NCBI GenBank assembly: GCA_900541785.1
Contig: UQKY01000041.1
Span: forward strand, 1 to 21,361
Source of the DNA: an uncultured Collinsella sp.
Lineage (GTDB): Bacteria > Actinomycetota > Coriobacteriia > Coriobacteriales > Coriobacteriaceae
Direction: 5' to 3'
Length of the DNA stretch: 21,361 nt
Positions within the stretch are counted from its first letter, which is position 1, and the number at the start of each line of letters is the position of its first letter. Position numbers and translations under genes: made by a program. The notes under the pieces were generated by a model. That model did no database searches and was not told the DNA's origin. It saw only the letters and a program-made list of their open reading frames with translations. Shown here piece after piece: positions 7,179 to 13,383 of this stretch.

Positions 7179-7646
7179 CTAAAACGCCTTCTCGTTCAAG
7201 AATTCCCTGAACGCGGGAATGTCAAAGCCAACGAGACCACGCCCGCGCTCTCCAATGACGCCGTCCTCCAGGAGGCGGCGTTTGTATTGGCTTGCGTAGT
7301 TGCTGGCGACGCCCATGCGTTTGGCTACCTCCGAGACCCTGCTGGGGCCAGAATCGGGCAGCATCGCGAGTAAAAACTCAATGTCTTTATCGGAAAGCTC
7401 TCGAAAGGTCGTTTCGAGAGAAGCCCGACGTCATGCTTCTCGAGTTGCCTGAAGACGCCATTCATGCCCGTACGCCAGTTACCCTGAGTCTCCTGAGCAT
7501 ATGTCCAATCGATGCCGACTGACTCAATCTGAACGCCGCTTATGCACGCGCGAGACTATGAGAGGCGGCTATCTGCCGCTTCTTTGGTTCGCTCGATAAT
7601 ATCTTCGAGCATGCCTGGCATGGCGGAGACATTTGCTGCGATCCAT
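7179..7646 (-). pseudogene. AAA ATPase (Orc1/Cdc6-like type with C-terminal winged helix), multiply deleted
   Basis: Read leftward from ATG at 7646, pieces of one protein appear in different frames. Piece 1: VSAMPGMLEDIIERTKEAAD, then SRLS and a stop (about 7630-7555). Piece 2: ISGVQIESVGIDWTYAQETQ, then GNWRTGMNGVFRQLEKHDVG and LL (about 7545-7420). Piece 3: ASLETTFRELSDKDIEFLLA, then MLPDSGPSRVSEVAKRMGVA, then SNYASQYKRRLLEDGVIGER and GRGLVGFDIPAFREFL, ending at 7179. Piece 3 is the winged helix-turn-helix tail. The Walker A region is lost at the left joint, and the Walker B and sensor regions at the piece 2-3 joint. This resembles the ~400-residue ATPases often found singly in actinobacterial accessory DNA. 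Only the last 84 residues are continuous (7179-7430). It cannot hydrolyse ATP. Confidence 0.78.
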
Positions 7647-7663
7647 GGTGGCCCCTTTGCAGG

Positions 7664-7711
7664 TTTTGCTAGTTTTTGCAACTTTTGCTAATTTTTGCAA
7701 GTTTTGCTAAC
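7664..7711. repeat. 19-bp tandem repeats upstream of the ATPase pseudogene
   Basis: TTTTGCTAGTTTTTGCAAC (7664-7682) is followed by TTTTGCTAATTTTTGCAAG (7683-7701) and a partial TTTTGCTAAC (7702-7711); each unit is itself two ~9-10-bp half-copies of TTTTGC-A. On the leftward strand these give GCAAAA boxes about 20 bases before the pseudogene start. They are likely operator-like or binding repeats; no protein is known to me for them. Confidence 0.7.
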
Positions 7712-7787
7712 GGTTTAACATGTCTTGTGCCGCGGGATTGCAGGAGTGAAAAACGGGGATTCCTATTATTCCGACTACGTTGCAACG

Positions 7788-7830
7788 AGCGGGGCCCGGA
7801 GCGCGATGTTGCTGCGCTCCGGGCCCCGCT
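7788..7830. terminator. 17-bp perfect hairpin downstream of the topoisomerase operon
   Basis: AGCGGGGCCCGGAGCGC (7788-7804) and its exact complement (7814-7830) flank a 9-nt loop. It lies 36 bases past the stop of the A-subunit gene. The stem is very stable, but no U-run follows on the transcribed strand (CGTTGCAACG comes next), so it may be a weak terminator or an mRNA 3'-end protector. Confidence 0.6.
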
Positions 7831-7866
7831 GCATTGTAAAACCATGACGGTTTGGCTGCCGTCGTC

Positions 7867-10107
7867 CTAGTCAAACAGACTCGGCATGTCGTTTTCTTTC
7901 ATGAGGGCACCGGCGGAGGGCAGACTCTGCGCGGTGAACTTCTCGGCCGAGACGCCGGTGCCAAGGATCTCTTCGGTTGTGCCGACGGTGGTGACCGAGC
8001 GGCCCTTCTTGGCCGTAAAGGCCTGGACACCCTGCGTGTTGGTGGTCGTCTTGGTCTTGAGCAGCGACGTGTTGAAGTTCATCAAACGATAGTCGCTCGA
8101 GACCAGCGCGATGTCGCGATCTTCCTTGAGCACCTGGGCATACAGCAGCTTGCTGCCGCCGTAGATGGCGTTCTTAAGGCGCTTGCGGTTGGTCTTGGTG
8201 ACGTATCCAGAAAGCGCGACGCGCACCACGCGGCCGTTCTCAAAGACGAACAGCACATCGGCCTTGTAGTTCTCGGGGTCGATGACCCAGATGACGCTCT
8301 CGTCGGGTTCCATCTCAAGATCGGTCGGCAGGTACGAGCCCAGCTGGGCCGACTTGGTGTCCTCAAACGCTGCGACCTTGCACTTGTATACCTGGCTCTT
8401 GTTGGTAAACACGAGCAGCTCGTGCGTGTTGGAGGACGGGAACTCGATAAAGGGCTTATCGCCGTCTTTGTACTTGAGCGTGGTCGCCTTCTTGAGCACG
8501 CGGTCCGTCATCTTCTTAAGGTAGCCATCGCGCGAGAGCATGATGGTGACCGGGTACTCCTCGACCTCGGGCTCCAAGCTTACTTCGATAACTTCATGGG
8601 GCTCGATTCTGCCCGTGCGGCGCGGCATCACGTACTTCTTGTTGACCGCGGCCAGCTCGTCGCTGATGACCTTCTTGATGTTCTCCTCGCTGGAAAGGAT
8701 CTCCTCAAGCTCGGCAATCTCGCCCTCAAGCTTTGCAATGTCCTTGGTGCGGTTGAGAATGTACTCCTCGTTGATGTTGCGGAGTTTAAGCTCGGCAACA
8801 AACTCGGCTTGGGTCTCGTCGATGTCGAAGCCGCGCATAAGGTTGGGCACGACCTTGGCTTCGAGCTTGGTACCGCGGATGATGGCGATGGCCTTGTCGA
8901 TATCGAGCAGGATCGCCTCGAGGCCGTGCAGCAGGTGCAGGCGCTCGGACTTTTTGCCCAGGTCAAAGTTAATGCGGCGACGCGTGGACTCAATACGCCA
9001 CTTGACCCACTCGTGCAGGATCTGGCGCACGCCCATAACGCGAGGGTAACCATCGACCAGCACGTTGAAGTTGCACGAGAACGAATCCTGCAGCGTGGTC
9101 GAGCGATAGAGCTTGGCCATGAGCTTATCGGGGTCGACGCCGCGCTTAAGGTCGATGGCGATGCGCAAACCCGAGAGGTCGGTTTCGTCGCGGATGTCTG
9201 CGATCTCCTTGACCTTGCCCTCCTTGGAGAGCTTGACGATGCGCTCGATGATGACATCGGTCTTAGTGGTGTAGGGAATCTCGTAGACCTCGATGATGCG
9301 CTCTTCGGGAATCCAACGCCAGCGGGAGCGAATCTGGAAGCTACCCAGTCCGGTCTCGACAATCTTTTCCATCTCCTCGCGGCGGTAGATGATCTCGCCG
9401 CCGGTCGAGAAGTCGGGCATGGGCATATACTCAAGCAGGTCGCAGTCGGGATCCTGCAGGTAGTGCATGGTGGCGGTGCAGACCTCGTTGAGGTTGAAAC
9501 CGCAGATGTCGGACGCCATGGCGACGCCGATGCCCTTATTGGCCGAGACGAGGATGTTCGGGAACGTGGTGGGCAGCAGGCGCGGCTCCTTCATGGCGCC
9601 ATCGTAGCTGTCGACGAAGTCGACCGGGTCCTTGTCGATGTCCTTGAAGATCTCGGCGCTGATGGGGGAGAGCTTGGCCTCGGTGTAACGCGAGGCGGCG
9701 TAGCTCAGGTCGCCCGAATAGTACTTGCCAAAGTTGCCCTTCGACTCCACGAAGGGCGCAAGCAGCGCTTCGTTGCCCGTCGCCAGGCGCACCATCGTCT
9801 CGTAGATCGCGGCATCGCCGTGCGGGTTGAGCTTCATGGTCTGACCCACAATGTTGGCGCTCTTCTGGCGCTCGCCCTTGAGCAGACCCATCTTGTACAT
9901 GGTGTAGAGCAGCTTGCGGTGCGAGGGCTTAAAGCCGTCGATCTCGGGGAACGCACGCGAGACGTTGACGCTCATGGCGTAGGGCATGTAGTTGACCTCG
10001 AGCGTCTGCGTAATCGGCTGATCAGTGACCTCGGAGTGCAGGCCGATGACGTTCTCGGCGTTGACCTGCTTTTTCTTTGGCTGGTTCTTCGTCTTCTTCT
10101 TTGCCAC
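7867..10107 (-). CDS. Type IIA topoisomerase subunit A, Topo IV (ParC)-like
   Basis: This 746-residue DNA-breaking subunit has a basic N-terminal tail (AKKKTKNQPKKKQ), the winged-helix domain, the catalytic tyrosine Y141 in AASRYTEAKLS, tower and coiled-coil segments (about 430-480) and a beta-propeller-like C-terminal domain from about 500. No QRRGGKG GyrA-box is visible in the propeller, so decatenation/relaxation (Topo IV type) is more likely than negative supercoiling. The quinolone-determining helix reads HGDAAIYET: Ala99 stands where E. coli GyrA has Ser83, and Glu103 where it has Asp87. The GTG start at 10107 has AGAGGA upstream and lies 45 bases after the B-subunit stop; the two form an operon. 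Length fits ParC (~750). It is presumably a second pair beside a gyrAB elsewhere. Confidence 0.9.
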   Translation of the reverse strand: MAKKKTKNQPKKKQVNAENVIGLHSEVTDQPITQTLEVNYMPYAMSVNVSRAFPEIDGFKPSHRKLLYTMYKMGLLKGERQKSANIVGQTMKLNPHGDAAIYETMVRLATGNEALLAPFVESKGNFGKYYSGDLSYAASRYTEAKLSPISAEIFKDIDKDPVDFVDSYDGAMKEPRLLPTTFPNILVSANKGIGVAMASDICGFNLNEVCTATMHYLQDPDCDLLEYMPMPDFSTGGEIIYRREEMEKIVETGLGSFQIRSRWRWIPEERIIEVYEIPYTTKTDVIIERIVKLSKEGKVKEIADIRDETDLSGLRIAIDLKRGVDPDKLMAKLYRSTTLQDSFSCNFNVLVDGYPRVMGVRQILHEWVKWRIESTRRRINFDLGKKSERLHLLHGLEAILLDIDKAIAIIRGTKLEAKVVPNLMRGFDIDETQAEFVAELKLRNINEEYILNRTKDIAKLEGEIAELEEILSSEENIKKVISDELAAVNKKYVMPRRTGRIEPHEVIEVSLEPEVEEYPVTIMLSRDGYLKKMTDRVLKKATTLKYKDGDKPFIEFPSSNTHELLVFTNKSQVYKCKVAAFEDTKSAQLGSYLPTDLEMEPDESVIWVIDPENYKADVLFVFENGRVVRVALSGYVTKTNRKRLKNAIYGGSKLLYAQVLKEDRDIALVSSDYRLMNFNTSLLKTKTTTNTQGVQAFTAKKGRSVTTVGTTEEILGTGVSAEKFTAQSLPSAGALMKENDMPSLFD

Positions 10108-10152
10108 GATTTCCTCTTGAACTTCTTATGGGCCGTCGTTATCGATTTGCTG

Positions 10153-12150
10153 CTACTGCAGGTCCAGCTGGTCCAGATATTCCTTGCCGTGCTCGGAGAT
10201 ATGGCGCTTGCGGCCTGCCTCGTCGTTGCCCAGCAACAGATTGAACATGGTCTCCATCTTGGTGACGTCTTCGGGCTCCACCTTGATCAGGCGACGTGTC
10301 TCGGGGTTCATGGTGGTGAGCCACATCATGTCCGGGTCGTTCTCACCAAGACCCTTGGAGCGGTTGATGGAACACTTCTGGTCGCCGATCTCCTTAAGGA
10401 TGCCGTTCTTCTCGAGCTCGGTGTAGGCAAAGTAGGTCTTCTCTTTGCAGTTGATCTCGTAGAGCGGCGACTCGGCGATATAGACGTAGCCCTCGTCGAT
10501 AAGCGTGGGTACCAGGCGGTAGAGCATGGTGAGCACGAGCGTGCGAATGTGGTAACCGTCGACGTCGGCGTCCGTACAGATGATGACCTTGTTCCAGTTG
10601 AGGTTGTCCAGGTCGAAGGCGCCAAGGTTCTTGATGCGCTTGTCTTTGATCTCCACGCCGCAGCCCAGCACGCGCATGAGGTCCATGATGATGTCGGACT
10701 TAAAGATGCGCGGATAATCCTCCTTCAGACAGTTGAGGATCTTACCGCGGACGGGCATAACGCCCTGGAACTCGGCATCGCGCGAGGTTCGAATGGCGCC
10801 TGCTGCCGAGTCGCCCTCTACGATGTAGATCTCGCGACGGCTCTTGTCCTTGGAGCGGCAGTCGATGAATTTCTGCACGCGGTTGGCCATGTCGGTCTTC
10901 TGCTGCAAGTTGGTCTTGATGCTCTGGCGCGTCTTCTCGGCATTCTCGCGCGAGCGCTTGTTGATGAGCACCTGCTCCATGATCTTGTTGGCGGCGTCTT
11001 TGTTCTCGATCAAGTAGGTCGAGAGGCGTTCCTTAAAGAATGCCGTCATGGCCTGCTGGATAAAGCGGTTGTTGATGGCCTTCTTAGTCTGGTTTTCGTA
11101 AGACGTCTGGGTGGAGAAGCAGTTGGTCACTAGTACCAGACAGTCCTGGACGTCCTGCCACTTAATGCCGCTCTCGTTTTTGTTGTATTTGCCCTGTTGC
11201 TTAATGTAGGCATCGATGGCGCTGGTCAAAGCGCTGCGGGCGGCCTTCTCGGGCGAACCGCCGTTCTCGAGCCACGATGAGTTGTGGTAGTACTCCTGCA
11301 TCATGAAGGTGCGCGAGAAGCACATGCATGCGGTGATTTTTACGTTGTAATCGGGCAGGTCCTCGCGATCGCGACCGCGACGGTCGGCCTCGATAAAGAA
11401 GGGCTCGGTAAGGTAGTCGGTACCGACCTTCTCGAGCACGTAGTCCTCGATGCCTTTGGGATAGCAAAAATCCTCTTCGGAAAACTCGCCATCGTCGCCC
11501 TCGATACGCAGGCGGAAGGTCACGTTAGCGTTGACCACGGCCTGACGGCGCATGGTTTCGCGATACCAATCGTGGGGAATGCTAATCGAGGTAAAGACCT
11601 CAAGATCGGGGCGCCACTTGATAGTGGTGCCGGTGCGGTTCTCGTCGCTAGGCTCAATCTCGAGTGCCTTCTTTTTGGCGCCGACGACCTTGCCCTTCTT
11701 AAAGTGTAAGGAGTACTTGTTGCCGTCACGCCAGACGGTGACGTCCATGTATTCGGAAGCGTACTGGGTCGCGCACGAGCCCAGGCCGTTGGTGCCGAGC
11801 GAGAAATCGTAGTCGCCGCCCTGGTTGTTGTTATACTTGCCGCCGGCATAGAGCTCGCAAAAGACAAGTTCCCAGTTAAAGCGTTTCTCGGAGGGGTTCC
11901 AGTCGAGCGGGCAGCCGCGGCCGTTGTCCTCTACCTGAATGGAACCATCGCGAAAGGCGGTAAGGGTGATGAGCTTGCCGTAGCCCTGGCGCGCCTCGTC
12001 AACGGCGTTGGACAGGATCTCGAAGGCGGCATGCGCGCAGCCGTCGAGCCCGTCCGAGCCAAAGATGACGGCAGGGCGCAGGCGTACGCGTTCCTCGTCC
12101 TTGAGCTGGCGGATACTGTCGTTACCATAGTTTGCGGTGTTTTTTGCCAT
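10153..12150 (-). CDS. Type IIA topoisomerase subunit B, divergent ParE/GyrB-like (TOPRIM)
   Basis: This 665-residue ATPase subunit of the topoisomerase contains a GHKL domain: E44 and N48 in FEILSNAVDEA, D75-x-G77 in VEDNGRGCP, and an ATP lid GTNGLGSCATQYA (119-131) that differs from the usual GVHGVG. The transducer has the QTK loop Q354-T355-K356. The TOPRIM part has EGDSAAGA (445-452), DADVDGYHIRTL (527-538, D527/D529/D531) and SKGLGE (598-603). All residues needed for ATP use and Mg-dependent cleavage are present. The sequence MDVTVWRDGNKYSLHF and the NNNQGGDYDFSLG lid approach match a divergent B subunit found in Clostridia and Coriobacteriia. It is first in the operon, with a promoter at 12205-12233; its ribosome site is weak (GAGAGAG). 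Confidence 0.9.
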   Translation of the reverse strand: MAKNTANYGNDSIRQLKDEERVRLRPAVIFGSDGLDGCAHAAFEILSNAVDEARQGYGKLITLTAFRDGSIQVEDNGRGCPLDWNPSEKRFNWELVFCELYAGGKYNNNQGGDYDFSLGTNGLGSCATQYASEYMDVTVWRDGNKYSLHFKKGKVVGAKKKALEIEPSDENRTGTTIKWRPDLEVFTSISIPHDWYRETMRRQAVVNANVTFRLRIEGDDGEFSEEDFCYPKGIEDYVLEKVGTDYLTEPFFIEADRRGRDREDLPDYNVKITACMCFSRTFMMQEYYHNSSWLENGGSPEKAARSALTSAIDAYIKQQGKYNKNESGIKWQDVQDCLVLVTNCFSTQTSYENQTKKAINNRFIQQAMTAFFKERLSTYLIENKDAANKIMEQVLINKRSRENAEKTRQSIKTNLQQKTDMANRVQKFIDCRSKDKSRREIYIVEGDSAAGAIRTSRDAEFQGVMPVRGKILNCLKEDYPRIFKSDIIMDLMRVLGCGVEIKDKRIKNLGAFDLDNLNWNKVIICTDADVDGYHIRTLVLTMLYRLVPTLIDEGYVYIAESPLYEINCKEKTYFAYTELEKNGILKEIGDQKCSINRSKGLGENDPDMMWLTTMNPETRRLIKVEPEDVTKMETMFNLLLGNDEAGRKRHISEHGKEYLDQLDLQ

Positions 12151-12204
12151 ACTCGCTCTCTCGGTGCTCCCTTGCTGCGTTTAAGTCATATAGATAGTCA
12201 AGGT

Positions 12205-12233
12205 AGCATAGCCCAGCCCACAGGCGATTCCAA
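12205..12233 (-). promoter_or_regulatory. Sigma-70-type promoter of the topoisomerase operon
   Basis: On the leftward strand TTGGAA (12233-12228), 17 bases, TATGCT (12210-12205), about 55 bases before the B-subunit start at 12150. Spacing is ideal and both hexamers are near consensus. Confidence 0.5.
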
Positions 12234-12244
12234 CCAACACGAAA

Positions 12245-12275
12245 TCCATCGAACAATCGTTCGGAGTTCGATGGA
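12245..12275. repeat. Palindrome 1: 10-bp perfect inverted repeat
   Basis: TCCATCGAAC (12245-12254) and GTTCGATGGA (12266-12275) with an 11-nt centre; flanking CGAA/TTCG extends the dyad after a bulge. It is seven bases left of a second palindrome and just upstream of the topoisomerase promoter. Confidence 0.7.
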
Positions 12276-12282
12276 GATTCGT

Positions 12283-12319
12283 TTACTCGGACAAAACCGA
12301 GTCGGTTCTGTCCGAGTAA
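12283..12319. repeat. Palindrome 2: nested 11+5 bp inverted repeat
   Basis: TTACTCGGACA (12283-12293) pairs exactly with TGTCCGAGTAA (12309-12319). Inside, AACCG (12295-12299) pairs with CGGTT (12303-12307) around AGT. The whole 37 bases fold as one nearly perfect cruciform or hairpin. It lacks a U-run and sits between divergent promoters. It could be a terminator-like insulator, a protein site, or a copy of a dispersed intergenic repeat. Confidence 0.75.
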
Positions 12320-12380
12320 GTTTGAATAGTGAACCGAAGTTGTAATGTCCGCATGGCGATGACGAATATGGTTTTCATAA

Positions 12381-12449
12381 TGACAGATATAGTTGACATT
12401 GTCTGATATATGCAATATATTTCTGTCATGTTGCAACGGATATCTGTCC
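12381..12449 (+). promoter_or_regulatory. XRE-gene promoter with three operator-like boxes
   Basis: The promoter is TTGACA (12393-12398), 17 bases, TATATT (12416-12421). Around it lie three copies of one box: TGACAGATAT (12381-12390), and in reverse orientation ATTTCTGTCA (12419-12428) and ATATCTGTCC (12440-12449). GACATTGTC (12395-12403) adds a dyad over the -35. The arrangement suggests autorepression by the XRE protein encoded at 12470. Confidence 0.7.
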
Positions 12450-12469
12450 ATTACTACGAAAGGAACTCC

Positions 12470-12700
12470 ATGCCGGGCAAAAAGAACCTACGCATGAAGG
12501 CGGCGCGCGCGGCGGTTGGCCTTTCGCAAGCTGACTTGGCCGAGGCCGTGGGCGTTACGCGCCAGACCATCGGCCTGATCGAGGCGGGCGGCTACAACCC
12601 CACGCTCAATTTGTGCGTGGCGATCTGCAAAGCGCTACGCGTTACGTTGAACGACTTGTTTTGGGAAGACGGGATCGACGTCGACCCTAACGCTCTTTAG
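12470..12700 (+). CDS. XRE/Cro-family helix-turn-helix regulator, YgzD/YvaO-small type
   Basis: This 76-residue single-domain DNA-binding protein has an HTH core LSQADLAEAVGVTRQTIGLI (about residues 18-37), then EAGGYNPTLNLCVAICKALR and LNDLFW, the usual ending of the short 'HTH_3 / transcriptional regulator' group. The ATG at 12470 is eight bases after AAAGGA; an upstream in-frame ATG at 12410 overlaps the -10 element and is rejected. Nine bases separate its stop from the membrane-protein gene, so they form one unit. In this group, small XRE proteins commonly precede a small multi-pass membrane protein. The boxes around the promoter suggest that it regulates itself. Confidence 0.9.
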   Translation: MPGKKNLRMKAARAAVGLSQADLAEAVGVTRQTIGLIEAGGYNPTLNLCVAICKALRVTLNDLFWEDGIDVDPNAL

Positions 12701-12709
12701 GAGTTCGCT

Positions 12710-13294
12710 ATGAAATTTGAAGATTTAAAACTCGTGCAAAAGTGGCGTGAATATGCCGGCCCAAAGGATGAGCGCCTGGAGGCTGAGAGCGCGAAGATCT
12801 ACAAGATTGGTTTCGTGCTGCTTTCGTTTGGCATGTTGATGATATTTTTCTACCAGTTTATAGCTCGACAGGTTGCGTGGGTTCACAGCGACGCCAGTGA
12901 AATGCCGCATGGCTTTGCAACGCCGTTCGAGGCAGCCATGTATTTGTGGCTCGTTCTCGTGATGTTGATTTGCGCAGGACTGCAAACGCGGAAGGGCTAT
13001 GTCGATACCAATCGTTTTGGGCAAACCGAGCATCTTCCTGTTGGATATTTCCTGCTTCTCAGCGGTCTTAGCGGCGCCGCGTTCGCGCTTGTTATTGCCG
13101 CAATGCGCTGTATCGCTGAGGCGCAGATCGTACCGCTCGAAAGCGTCTTTTGGTTGGCGAACCTGGCCACGGGCGTGTTCTGCGGTGCGACGATTTTCGC
13201 GGCCACGTTTGCTGGCCTGTGCGCAACGTTTTTCACGGCGAAAAGACGCCGTGCCAAGCTCGAGGCAGAACTCGGCTCCTCTGACGACATCTAA
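12710..13294 (+). CDS. Four-helix membrane protein paired with the XRE regulator
   Basis: This 194-residue protein is of unknown function. Its charged amphipathic N-terminus (MKFEDLKLVQKWREYAGPKD) precedes four hydrophobic segments at about residues 30-50 (IGFVLLSFGMLMIFFYQFI), 73-92 (AAMYLWLVLVMLICAGL), 110-132 (VGYFLLLSGLSGAAFALVI) and 145-172 (FWLANLATGVFCGATIFAAT). The C-terminus is basic (FTAKRRRAKLE). The ATG at 12710 is preceded by TAGGAG. The layout resembles the DUF3169/DUF6773-type proteins that often accompany small XRE regulators in Firmicutes and Actinobacteria; I cannot assign the exact family. No catalytic motif is seen. Transcription ends at the hairpin at 13303. Confidence 0.82.
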   Translation: MKFEDLKLVQKWREYAGPKDERLEAESAKIYKIGFVLLSFGMLMIFFYQFIARQVAWVHSDASEMPHGFATPFEAAMYLWLVLVMLICAGLQTRKGYVDTNRFGQTEHLPVGYFLLLSGLSGAAFALVIAAMRCIAEAQIVPLESVFWLANLATGVFCGATIFAATFAGLCATFFTAKRRRAKLEAELGSSDDI

Positions 13295-13302
13295 TTCGCA
13301 AC

Positions 13303-13332
13303 GGGCTGGCTCTGGGTATCCAGAACCAGCCC
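13303..13332. terminator. Bidirectional terminator between converging genes
   Basis: GGGCTGGCTCTGG (13303-13315) pairs with CCAGAACCAGCCC (13320-13332) with one mismatch and loop GTAT. It lies just after the membrane-protein stop and about 50 bases after the surface-protein stop on the other strand. ATTTGATGTT follows on the + strand; the U-run is poor. Confidence 0.7.
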
Positions 13333-13383
13333 ATTTGATGTTCGATGAGCCGAGCCGGCGTCTCTCGCAAAGGTAACTGAGAG

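Noticed and set aside
7664..7711. CRISPR array
   Set aside because: The repeats are contiguous tandem units without unique spacers, and no cas gene is present.
7852..11133. 1093-codon open frame on the + strand
   Set aside because: It lies antisense to the two topoisomerase genes, whose every domain motif is in the leftward frames. Strong codon bias of the real genes removes stops on the opposite strand; the peptide is a low-complexity Leu/Val/Asp/Gly mix without domains.
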